Notes: generated from the sequence alone by a model not told the origin. Counted from the stretch's first letter, positions 1-6,153 are shown. The stretch is DNA of 10,551 nucleotides from Pseudomonadota bacterium (GCA_021802595.1 JAJZRT010000076.1:1-10551), one strand, 5' to 3'. Numbers and translations: made by a program.

Positions 1-1437
1 CTGTATTACCGCCAGTCGAAGGATCTGCTCGCCGCGACCCGTGCCGCCGTGGCCGAACTCGAAGGCGCCTACGCAATCGGGGTGGTGAGCGAAGAGGCAC
101 CCAACCAGCTGGTCTGTGCCCGCAAGGGCAGCCCGCTGCTGATCGGCCTCGGCATCGAGGAAAACTTCATCGCCTCCGACGTCTCGGCGCTGCTGCCGGT
201 GACCCAGCGCGTGATGTACCTGGAGGAGGGCGACGTCGCCGACATCGGCCTGCTGACGGTGACGGTCTACGACGCGGCGGGTAATCCGGTCGACCGCAGC
301 GTGCATGTGTCCGAACTGTCGGCCGACATGGCCGAGCTCGGCAACTACCGCCACTTCATGCAGAAGGAAATTCACGAGCAGCCGCGCGCGCTCACCGATA
401 CGCTGCTGGTCGCCGTGGCGCAGGATCGCGTGCAGCCCGAGTGGTTCGGCTTCGATGCCGTCGAGGTGCTCGGCAAGGTGAACGCGGTGACCTTTCTCGC
501 CTGCGGCACCAGCTATCATGCCGCGAAAGTGGCCACTTACTGGCTGGAGGAGATCGCGGGCATTCCGGCCTATGCCGAGATCGCCAGCGAATACCGCTAT
601 CGCACCAGCGTGCCGAACCCCGATGCGCTCATCGTCACCATTTCGCAGTCGGGCGAAACGGCCGACACGCTGGCGGCGCTGAATCATGCCAAGGCACTGG
701 GCCAGGACAAGACACTGACCCTCTGCAACGTGCCGGAGTCGGCGCTGACCCGCGCCTCGCGCCTCAAGTTCCTGACCCGCGCCGGACCGGAAATCGGCGT
801 CGCCTCGACCAAGGCCTTCACCACCCAGCTGGCCGGACTGTTCCTGCTGACGCTGGTGCTGGCCAAGCTGCGCGGACGCTTGACGCCCGAGCAGGAGATG
901 GCCCACCTCGCCGCGCTGCGCAGTCTGCCGAACAAGCTGCAGCAGGTGCTCGCGCTGGAGCCGCAGGTCGAGGCCTGGTCGCAGCGCTTCGCCAACAAGC
1001 ACCACGCGCTGTTCCTCGGACGCGGCGTGCACTATCCGATTGCGCTCGAAGGCGCGCTGAAGCTGAAGGAAATTTCCTATATCCACGCCGAGGCCTATCC
1101 CGCGGGCGAACTGAAGCACGGCCCGCTGGCGCTGGTGGACGAAGACATGCCGGTGATCACCATCGCGCCCAACGACCAGCTGATCGAGAAGCTGAAGTCG
1201 AACATGCAGGAGGTGCGCGCGCGTGGCGGCGAGCTCTATGTGTTCGCCGACGGTGACGTGCATATCGAGGAATCCGCCTTCGTCCACGTCATCAGGCTGC
1301 CGGGCGGCAGCAATGGTGCGCTGTCGCCCATTCTGCACACTATCCCGCTGCAGCTGCTGTCGTATCACGCTGCCCTGCAAAAGGGTACCGACGTCGACAA
1401 ACCACGCAATCTGGCGAAGTCCGTCACCGTCGAATAG
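1..1437 (+). CDS. glmS: Glutamine--fructose-6-phosphate aminotransferase, 3' part (5' end outside window)
   Basis: GlmS converts fructose-6-phosphate and glutamine to glucosamine-6-phosphate, the first committed step to UDP-GlcNAc for peptidoglycan, LPS and exopolysaccharides; it is cytoplasmic. The reading frame is open from base 1, so the gene is cut by the window edge. The 478 residues present begin inside the N-terminal glutaminase domain; by recall of E. coli GlmS (609 residues) about 130 residues, including the catalytic Cys1, are missing. Both sugar isomerase (SIS) domains are complete: ACGTSYHAA near 499, SQSGET at 643-660, STKAF from 805, then [20 protein letters not shown] and [11 protein letters not shown]. 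The C-terminus [15 protein letters not shown] is the classic GlmS ending. It is probably transcribed separately from the genes that follow, though no convincing terminator is seen behind it. Identity is certain from these motifs. Confidence 0.98.
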   Translation: MYYRQSKDLLAATRAAVAELEGAYAIGVVSEEAPNQLVCARKGSPLLIGLGIEENFIASDVSALLPVTQRVMYLEEGDVADIGLLTVTVYDAAGNPVDRSVHVSELSADMAELGNYRHFMQKEIHEQPRALTDTLLVAVAQDRVQPEWFGFDAVEVLGKVNAVTFLACGTSYHAAKVATYWLEEIAGIPAYAEIASEYRYRTSVPNPDALIVTISQSGETADTLAALNHAKALGQDKTLTLCNVPESALTRASRLKFLTRAGPEIGVASTKAFTTQLAGLFLLTLVLAKLRGRLTPEQEMAHLAALRSLPNKLQQVLALEPQVEAWSQRFANKHHALFLGRGVHYPIALEGALKLKEISYIHAEAYPAGELKHGPLALVDEDMPVITIAPNDQLIEKLKSNMQEVRARGGELYVFADGDVHIEESAFVHVIRLPGGSNGALSPILHTIPLQLLSYHAALQKGTDVDKPRNLAKSVTVE

Positions 1438-1450
1438 CGTCGGGGTTTTT

Positions 1451-1496
1451 TACACCCAGACCCGCCCAGCCCGGCCACCGTGCCGGGCTTGGTGTA
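1451..1496. other. Imperfect dyad/hairpin in the glmS to PEP-CTERM intergenic region
   Basis: An inner 7-bp stem (AGCCCGG 1468-1474 with CCGGGCT 1483-1489) is enclosed by an outer 6-bp arm pair (TACACC 1451-1456 with GGTGTA 1491-1496), with an unpaired bulge on the left side. A T-run (1446-1451) precedes the hairpin instead of following it, so it does not look like a normal intrinsic terminator for glmS. Its centre lies about 80 bp upstream of the start site inferred from the sigma-54 candidate, where enhancer-binding proteins often bind. It could therefore be an activator site, a weak terminator, or neither. No experiment or family match supports a specific role. Confidence 0.35.
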
Positions 1497-1527
1497 TAAG
1501 CCATTGATAAATAAGAACAGCACCTTT

Positions 1528-1544
1528 CTGGAACGGCCATTGCT
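1528..1544 (+). promoter_or_regulatory. Candidate sigma-54 (-24/-12) promoter of the PEP-CTERM array
   Basis: The sequence CTGGAACGGCCATTGCT matches the RpoN consensus (YTGGCACG-N4-TTGCW) at nearly every position. The diagnostic GG (1530-1531) and GC (1542-1543) are separated by exactly 10 bases. It implies transcription starting near 1555, with a leader of about 73 bases before gene A. Sigma-54 control of PEP-CTERM genes through the PrsK/PrsR system is described in exosortase-bearing proteobacteria, which fits the location. The required enhancer-binding protein is not in the window. The -24 element has A where C is usual (TGGAAC). Confidence 0.65.
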
Positions 1545-1558
1545 AATCCTTGAGCGGC

Positions 1559-1592
1559 GGCGGCATGTCGGGCAACAAAGCCCCCATCCGCC
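1559..1592 (+). other. 5' leader hairpin of the PEP-CTERM transcript
   Basis: A 12-bp interrupted stem can form just downstream of the inferred transcription start: GGCGG 1559-1563 with CCGCC 1588-1592, ATG 1565-1567 with CAT 1585-1587, and GGGC 1570-1573 with GCCC 1580-1583, closing on the loop AACAAA. No T-run follows it, so it is not an obvious terminator. It could stabilise the 5' end of a long polycistronic mRNA or act in regulation. It does not match a riboswitch class I can recognise. Confidence 0.4.
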
Positions 1593-1627
1593 ATCTTCTA
1601 AGAACAATACGCTTGAGGTAATTCAAA

Positions 1628-2230
1628 ATGCGTTTATCCAAAACACTGCAAACCGTGGTGCTGTTTTCTTTGTGCGCCTTGTCGGCGCAACCCGCCCGGG
1701 CGCTCGACTTGACTGCACTATCCGGCCTGGTCGTTACTTCATCGAGTGATTACGGTGGTGCGGGTCCGGCCAACGGCCCCAGAGCCAATATTCTCGACAA
1801 CAACTTCGACACTTACTGGAATGCCGGTGCGCTCAGCGGCTGGGTTCAGGTGGATTTTGGCAGCGCATATGTATTTGATCACGTCGAGCTGTATGCCAAC
1901 AATTCGACCTATGTAGACAACTACCAATTACTCGCCAGCGCCGACGGCATTTCCTGGGCCATGATTGCGTCAGGCAGCTATCACAACGAATCCGGTCTGA
2001 CCGGCGTCAGAAAATTTGGGGCCATGCACGATTTCACCGGTGGAATCGAACCGTCCGGCCGTTATCTCCGTTACTACGCCTCAACCCCGTCCGTGTGGGC
2101 CTATCTTGGCGAGCTTGAGGTCAGCGGCCATGTCGCGACGGTACCCGAACCCGAAACTTGGGCCATGCTGCTTGCCGGGCTGGGGCTGGTTAGTTTTGCT
2201 GTCCGTCGCCGTTCGTTTGCTTCTTTTTAG
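1628..2230 (+). CDS. PEP-CTERM protein with discoidin-like (F5/8 type C) domain (array gene A)
   Basis: A 200-residue secreted protein expected to be exported by Sec and processed by an exosortase. A signal peptide covers residues 1-25, ending ARA before LDL. The body (about 26-168) has the features of a galactose-binding-like discoidin domain: NILDNNFDTYWNAG, GWVQVDFGSAYVFDHVELY, YQLLASADGISW and GRYLRYY. These folds usually bind sugars or other surface ligands. The sorting tail is VPEPETWAMLLAGLGLV followed by VRRR. The start is supported by GAGG at 1615-1618, nine bases before the ATG. It is the first gene after the sigma-54 candidate and is a paralogue of gene G at the other end of the array. 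The mature part has no cysteine. The exact ligand is unknown; the class assignment is strong. Confidence 0.9.
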   Translation: MRLSKTLQTVVLFSLCALSAQPARALDLTALSGLVVTSSSDYGGAGPANGPRANILDNNFDTYWNAGALSGWVQVDFGSAYVFDHVELYANNSTYVDNYQLLASADGISWAMIASGSYHNESGLTGVRKFGAMHDFTGGIEPSGRYLRYYASTPSVWAYLGELEVSGHVATVPEPETWAMLLAGLGLVSFAVRRRSFASF

Positions 2231-2250
2231 CTCTTTAGGAAAACATCATG

Positions 2251-2889
2251 ATGAAACCCGCTCTTTCCCTGTTCGCCCTTGCCGCAACCATGCTGGCCAA
2301 CACCGCCAGCGCCGGCTCCATTCAGAGCCTGGCCGGCCTGCAAAGCATCCGTATCTGGGAGATAACCTATTCCACCCAGTCAGTTGATTTCGCCATCAAC
2401 GACGCCAAGCTGACCAGCCGGATCACGGGTGCTGCGCTGACCGGATCAAACCGTGATTTCGGCTTCTTCGCGGGGGATGAGAACTACGATGTGTTCTTCT
2501 CCGACGCCGCCGGCGCACTTGACGCCAACGGCTCGTACCTCACCATCGAAGGCAACTGCAACGTCGCTTACAACTGCTTCAACATCAACGGGGTTGCACT
2601 CGTGAAAACGGGTGGGGTGCTGGAATATGCCAACACCTTGTCCAGTGCGGTTTACGGCCGCGCCGGTTCCTTCACGCCGAACTCGGCAGCTAACGCCGTG
2701 GATGCTTCGCTGGGCACCTACACCGCAATGGGCGACACCATTGGCTTGGGTTCCGATGCACGCATGCGTATCACGGTGGGCTTTGCCTCCACTCCCGCCG
2801 TTCCCGAACCCGAAACCTACGCGCTGATGCTGGCTGGCCTGGGTTTGGTCGGTTTCGCAGCACGTCGCCGCGCTTCTTCCCCACTCTAA
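2251..2889 (+). CDS. PEP-CTERM sorting domain protein, body of unknown fold (array gene B)
   Basis: A 212-residue secreted protein. The ATG at 2251 is preferred over the adjacent in-frame ATG at 2248 because most array members begin MK, and because AGGA at 2237-2240 suits it; the difference is one residue. The signal peptide is about residues 1-21, ending TASA before GS. The body of about 160 residues is not a family I recognise; it is rich in Asn, Gly and Ser and carries one close cysteine pair (CNVAYNC) that could form a disulfide. The tail VPEPETYALMLAGLGLV plus ARRR is a clear PEP-CTERM signal. It lies 20 bp behind gene A and is very likely on the same transcript. No function beyond exosortase-sorted surface or matrix protein is supported. 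Confidence 0.85.
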   Translation: MKPALSLFALAATMLANTASAGSIQSLAGLQSIRIWEITYSTQSVDFAINDAKLTSRITGAALTGSNRDFGFFAGDENYDVFFSDAAGALDANGSYLTIEGNCNVAYNCFNINGVALVKTGGVLEYANTLSSAVYGRAGSFTPNSAANAVDASLGTYTAMGDTIGLGSDARMRITVGFASTPAVPEPETYALMLAGLGLVGFAARRRASSPL

Positions 2890-2911
2890 TCCGCTCGAAA
2901 AAACCACTCTC

Positions 2912-3595
2912 ATGAAACCAATCCTGCCTTCCCTGATGCTGGCCGCCGGTTTATCGGCGGGCGGCGCCCATGCGCTGCCCGTCGTGGATCAAACTGGCAA
3001 TTTGGTGATCAATGGTAACTTTGAATACGGCTCCCTGACCGATGTGTCCTCGGGCTATGCCGCTTCCGTCTCTTCCGCGTTGCCTTTCTGGAATCAGTGG
3101 GGCAACACGCTCAATACAACGGTGATCACCAACTGGGCTAGCAGCCCGTCTATCGAAGGGAATCATGCCGCTCACATCACCGGCAACCTCGACGATGGTC
3201 TGTATCAGTACTACGGCTGGTCTGGCTTTCACACGCTGAGCGCCTGGGTCTATGCCGTGTCAGGGTCGGCGCACCTCATCCTTGCCGGAAATAGCGGTAG
3301 TGCGACCATTCTAGGCAGTGCGTCCACGCACACAGGTCAATGGGAATACCTGACGGTCACCGCCGACATGAATGGCACGTATGGCGGCCCGGTGCTTTAC
3401 GGCGCCAGCAATAACGCCGATTTTTATATTGATGGCGTGTGGTTCAACGCGGGTGCGAGCAGCACTTCACCATTCGACCCCGCGACGGGTTTCAACCCCA
3501 TTGCCGTCCCCGAACCCGAAACCTACGCCATGCTGTTGGCCGGGCTGGGGCTGGTCGGCCTCGCTGCGCGTCGTCGCGCCGCTTCCTCTTTCTAA
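2912..3595 (+). CDS. PEP-CTERM protein with carbohydrate-binding-like beta-sandwich (array gene C)
   Basis: A 227-residue secreted protein with a signal peptide of about 21 residues ending AHA before LPV. The body opens with NLVINGNFEYGS, a motif typical of jelly-roll carbohydrate-binding modules (CBM4/9 or DUF642 type), and closes with a strand pattern FYIDGVWFNAG; between them are alternating aromatic and Gly/Ser segments such as GLYQYYGWSGFHTLSAW. Binding to polysaccharide is a family-based inference; no ligand residues can be assigned. The tail is VPEPETYAMLLAGLGLV plus ARRR. Bases 3428-3570 are repeated identically in gene E. The 22-bp linker before it has no strong Shine-Dalgarno, only an A-rich stretch, so translation may be coupled to gene B. 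Confidence 0.87.
   Translation: MKPILPSLMLAAGLSAGGAHALPVVDQTGNLVINGNFEYGSLTDVSSGYAASVSSALPFWNQWGNTLNTTVITNWASSPSIEGNHAAHITGNLDDGLYQYYGWSGFHTLSAWVYAVSGSAHLILAGNSGSATILGSASTHTGQWEYLTVTADMNGTYGGPVLYGASNNADFYIDGVWFNAGASSTSPFDPATGFNPIAVPEPETYAMLLAGLGLVGLAARRRAASSF
3428..3595 (+). repeat. Repeat copy 1: 3' end of gene C, donor-like copy
   Basis: Bases 3428-3570 (143 bp) are identical to 4430-4572. The remaining bases to the stop codon at 3595 differ at only a few positions (first mismatch at 3571, T against C). Similarity continues more weakly through the linker and the first ~80 bp of gene D against gene F, at the same 1002-bp offset. The sharp change from perfect identity to scattered mismatches suggests a recent copying or deletion event laid over older duplications. 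Confidence 0.95.
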
Positions 3596-3616
3596 ACTTC
3601 TCGGAAAATAATCGCC

Positions 3617-4357
3617 ATGAAAACTTCAACTTTCCCGCGTGTTTCCCTGCTCCCGCTGGCTGGCATCCTGGTGGCGCTTTCTGCGCCTGCACAGGCTGCG
3701 TACACCATGACGAGTTTTGGCTCAGGTCTATGGGGTAGTTCGGATGCTGCGCTGGGGCTGAACGCCGCCAGCATCATTGAAAATTTCGAAGACACCACGC
3801 TGGCCGCCGGACTGATGATTCAGGCCAGCAACTCCAGTTCGGGCAGCTATGGGCCAACCGCAACATTGCCCAACGTGTTCGATCCGTTTGCGGATCCCAA
3901 TGGCAATGCTTTCAGTACCTATCCCTGTGGAACAGCGGCCTGTTCCAGCCTGTGGGACGGCACCCATGCGCTGCTGAATACCGGCAACAATCAATCGGCT
4001 GCCTACTCCAGCATTAGCGCCTGGGGTGATCTGGAATTCACCTTCGCGGGCGGCGTGACTCAAGTCGGCTTCAGCCTGCATCAAAACGAGCAAACGGTGA
4101 ACGTTTATCTAAACGGTAGCCTGTTCACTGCGATCGCTGGCGGCGGTGGCGCACGTACTGGGTACTTCCGTATAGATGCCACCGGACTGTCGGCACCCAT
4201 TACGTCGATAAAGTTGGATGGGTCAATTTACGACGCTTGGGTTGTGGATCACATGGCATTCACGACCGCCGTGCCGGAACCGTCAACCTACGCCATGCTG
4301 CTGGCCGGTCTTGGTCTGGTCGGCTTCGCCGCGCGCCGTCGCGCATCCGTTTATTAA
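3617..4357 (+). CDS. PEP-CTERM sorting domain protein, body of unknown fold (array gene D)
   Basis: A 246-residue secreted protein. The signal peptide is 27 residues (MKTSTFPRVSLLPL..., ending PAQA) and is almost the same as that of gene F. The body (about 28-218) resembles beta-sandwich PEP-CTERM proteins in composition, with segments LEFTFAGGVTQVGFSL, VNVYLNGSLF and SIYDAWVVDHMAF near the end, but I cannot assign a named domain. It has one cysteine pair, CGTAAC. Its sorting tail is the common PEPST variant (VPEPSTYAMLLAGLGLV plus ARRR), unlike the PEPET of the other six. It lies 21 bp after gene C; the linker CGGAAAATAATCGCC gives only a weak ribosome binding site. Role beyond secreted, exosortase-sorted protein is unknown. 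Confidence 0.86.
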   Translation: MKTSTFPRVSLLPLAGILVALSAPAQAAYTMTSFGSGLWGSSDAALGLNAASIIENFEDTTLAAGLMIQASNSSSGSYGPTATLPNVFDPFADPNGNAFSTYPCGTAACSSLWDGTHALLNTGNNQSAAYSSISAWGDLEFTFAGGVTQVGFSLHQNEQTVNVYLNGSLFTAIAGGGGARTGYFRIDATGLSAPITSIKLDGSIYDAWVVDHMAFTTAVPEPSTYAMLLAGLGLVGFAARRRASVY

Positions 4358-4378
4358 TTCTGTCAGGGAGAAACCATC

Positions 4379-4597
4379 ATGAAATCGACACTGTTTGCCT
4401 TGACGCTTGCTGCCGGTTTGACGGCTGGCATTGATGGCGTGTGGTTCAACGCGGGTGCGAGCAGCACTTCACCATTCGACCCCGCGACGGGTTTCAACCC
4501 CATTGCCGTCCCCGAACCCGAAACCTACGCCATGCTGTTGGCCGGGCTGGGGCTGGTCGGCCTCGCTGCGCGCCGTCGCGCCACTTCCGCTTTCTAA
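4379..4597 (+). CDS. Chimeric mini PEP-CTERM protein: signal peptide fused to tail of gene C (array gene E)
   Basis: A 72-residue frame. Residues 1-17 (MKSTLFALTLAAGLTAG) are a signal-peptide core of the gene C/G type, but it stops where those have SAQA or GAHA, so the usual cleavage site is lost. From residue 18 (IDGVWFNAGASS) it equals the last 56 residues of gene C apart from a few changes near the end, including the full tail VPEPETYAMLLAGLGLV plus ARRR. The body of the original protein is absent. The frame is intact and has a good ribosome binding site (AGGGAG, about eight bases before ATG), so it may still be translated as a small exported peptide with a sorting signal. Equally it may be a recombination remnant on its way to loss. 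Its linkers before and after are the normal 21 bp. Confidence 0.75.
   Translation: MKSTLFALTLAAGLTAGIDGVWFNAGASSTSPFDPATGFNPIAVPEPETYAMLLAGLGLVGLAARRRATSAF
4430..4597 (+). repeat. Repeat copy 2: gene C tail carried by gene E
   Basis: Bases 4430-4572 are identical to 3428-3570, a 143-bp exact direct repeat at a distance of 1002 bp. The left boundary falls exactly at the end of the gene E signal-peptide core (after GGCTGGC, then ATTGATGG). On the left of this point the two copies are unrelated (TTTTTAT against GGCTGGC). Direct repeats of this length are likely substrates for further recombination, which would remove gene D. Confidence 0.95.
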
Positions 4598-4618
4598 CCC
4601 GCTCGAAAAATAACCATC

Positions 4619-5446
4619 ATGAAAACTTCAACTTTCCCCCGTGTTTCCCTGTTGCCGCTAGTCGGTATTCTGGCGGCGCTTTCCGCTCCGGCCCAAGCGA
4701 CGGCTGTCACCAATGGCGGCTACAGCGCCACGGACACCGCCTTCCAGTGGGACGAACTCGGCACCGCATCGAAAACACCCATCGGCGGCGCAACCCGTGT
4801 GCTGGGCAACAACGATGACAGCGCTACGGGCGCGATCAATCTGGGCTTCAGCTTTACCTTCTTCAACCAGACGTACACCCAGGCTTACATCACGTCCAAT
4901 GGCCTGCTGACTTTTGGCACCACCACCACCGACAACATCAACACCCCGCTGGGCGGGCACATGAATGTCAGCACCATGCCCCTGATTACTGCGGCGTGGG
5001 ATGACTGGACTACCACCTTTTCCGGCACCGATGGCGTGTATTACGCCACCCAGGGTAGCGCGGGGAATCAGCGTTTTATTGTGGAATGGCGCGACACCAA
5101 AAAATACGACGCGGCCAGCAACAGCAATTCCAGTCCGCTTAGTTTTGAAGCGGTATTGTATGAAGGCTCCAACACGATCGAGCTGCGTTATCTCGATATG
5201 GAAACCGGCGGCAGCCTGGTCAATCCGGATGCGTCACGCGGCGCAACCGCAACGGCGGGTATCCGCAATACCGATGCCGACCTCAATGGGCAGTATCTCC
5301 AGTGGTCGCACAATCAGCCCGTCTTGTTGAACAACAGCGCCGTCTTGATTACCGCAGTCCCCGAACCTGAAACCTGGGCCATGTTGTTGGCCGGGCTTGG
5401 GCTGGTGGGGCGTGCTGTACGTCGCCGTGCTGCATCCACTTTCTAA
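4619..5446 (+). CDS. PEP-CTERM protein with nidogen (NIDO)-like domain (array gene F)
   Basis: A 275-residue secreted protein. The 27-residue signal peptide nearly equals that of gene D. The body contains the pattern of NIDO-like domains: INLGFSFTFFNQTY, ITSNGLLTFG, MPLITAAWDDW, GVYYATQGSAGNQRFIVEW and an acidic-aromatic close (NTIELRYLDM), about residues 70-195. Such domains occur in extracellular adhesion and matrix proteins; the partner here is unknown. The remaining part to about 245 is Asn/Thr/Ala rich. The tail is VPEPETWAMLLAGLGLV plus VRRR. No cysteine is present. The linker before it (CCCGCTCGAAAAATAACCATC) has no clear Shine-Dalgarno, suggesting translational coupling to gene E. Confidence 0.88.
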   Translation: MKTSTFPRVSLLPLVGILAALSAPAQATAVTNGGYSATDTAFQWDELGTASKTPIGGATRVLGNNDDSATGAINLGFSFTFFNQTYTQAYITSNGLLTFGTTTTDNINTPLGGHMNVSTMPLITAAWDDWTTTFSGTDGVYYATQGSAGNQRFIVEWRDTKKYDAASNSNSSPLSFEAVLYEGSNTIELRYLDMETGGSLVNPDASRGATATAGIRNTDADLNGQYLQWSHNQPVLLNNSAVLITAVPEPETWAMLLAGLGLVGRAVRRRAASTF

Positions 5447-5467
5447 CGCATTCAACAAATACTCATC

Positions 5468-6091
5468 ATGAAACATACGACGCTTTCCCTGATGCTTGTC
5501 GCGGGTTTGACAGCCGGCAGCGCACAAGCCATTCAATTAACCGGCCTGCCGGGCGTGATCACCTCTGCGAGCAGTTGCTATCTGGGATGCGGTAACGCGG
5601 CCTACGACCACAGCAACATCATTGATGGAGATTTTGGCGGCACGGGCAATACCGGTCTGAATTCCTGGAACTCGGGCGGTTCCGGCGGATATGTCCAGAT
5701 CAATTTTGGCGCGGCCTATGTGTTGGATCGCATCGAACTTTACGGCGCGTACCCTTATGACAACCTGTACGCGTTATCGGTCAGTCTGGACGGCAATACC
5801 TGGCAAAACATTGCGACAGGCGGTTATCACATCGAGCCTGCGCTAACGCAGTCGGCAACCTATAACGGCTATAAATATGGTGCCGTGCATGATGCGAGCT
5901 ACGGAACACTCGGCAGCGCCGTCTCCGGGCAATATCTGCGATATACCCGTGCTGGCGGGGGGCATTGGGGTTATCTGTTCGAGCTTGATGTGCAAGGACA
6001 CGTTGCGTCTGTTCCCGAACCCGAAACCTGGGCCATGCTGCTGGCCGGGATTGGCCTGGTGGGCTTCGCTGCGCGCAGGCGTTTCGGCTGA
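5468..6091 (+). CDS. PEP-CTERM protein with discoidin-like (F5/8 type C) domain (array gene G)
   Basis: A 207-residue secreted protein and the last gene of the array. The signal peptide is about 21 residues (MKHTTLSLMLVAGLTAGSAQA). The body shows the same order of motifs as gene A: NIIDGDFGG, GGYVQINFGAAYVLDRIELYG, LSVSLDGNTW, KYGAVHDASYG, GQYLRYTRAGG and ELDVQGHVASVPEPETW, consistent with a galactose-binding-like discoidin fold. It has one cysteine pair, CYLGC, near the mature N-terminus, which gene A lacks. The tail ends abruptly after ARRRFG, so it is slightly shorter than in the others. The linker (CATTCAACAAATACTCATC) has no Shine-Dalgarno. A strong terminator follows 13 bp after the stop. 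Confidence 0.9.
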   Translation: MKHTTLSLMLVAGLTAGSAQAIQLTGLPGVITSASSCYLGCGNAAYDHSNIIDGDFGGTGNTGLNSWNSGGSGGYVQINFGAAYVLDRIELYGAYPYDNLYALSVSLDGNTWQNIATGGYHIEPALTQSATYNGYKYGAVHDASYGTLGSAVSGQYLRYTRAGGGHWGYLFELDVQGHVASVPEPETWAMLLAGIGLVGFAARRRFG

Positions 6092-6104
6092 GCGGGGCGG
6101 CAGG

Positions 6105-6139
6105 CATAAAAACGGCGGCATGGCGCCGCCGTTTTTATG
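6105..6139. terminator. Bidirectional intrinsic terminator between convergent transcripts
   Basis: A perfect 15-bp inverted repeat, CATAAAAACGGCGGC (6105-6119) and its reverse complement (6125-6139), encloses a 5-base loop. The GC-rich half of the stem is next to the loop and a T5 run (6132-6136) lies in the right arm, mirrored on the other strand. It sits between the stop of gene G on the plus strand and the stop of the response regulator on the minus strand, so it can end both. Confidence 0.93.
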
Positions 6140-6153
6140 TCACCACAGGCGGC

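Noticed and set aside
1438..1496. Intrinsic terminator of glmS
   Set aside because: The T-run at 1446-1451 has no convincing stem before it, and the dyad at 1451-1496 has no T-run after it; termination here is not supported by either arrangement.
1559..1592. Possible c-di-GMP (GEMM-I) riboswitch because of GGGCAA and AAAGCC words
   Set aside because: The element is only 34 bases, and the second helix and tetraloop-receptor parts of the class are missing.
1628..1702. Lipoprotein signal in gene A because of a cysteine at residue 16
   Set aside because: The residues before it (LFSLC) do not fit a lipobox, and an ordinary cleavage site ARA follows at residue 25.
2446..2913. A 155-codon open frame on the minus strand opposite gene B
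   Set aside because: Antisense shadow with no domain, inside a gene with a clear signal peptide and sorting tail on the plus strand.
2141..6085. Regularly recurring ~72-bp similar sequences (PEP-CTERM tails) as a CRISPR-like or satellite array
   Set aside because: Each copy is in frame at the 3' end of a gene, spacing varies with gene length and the copies differ at synonymous positions; they encode sorting signals.
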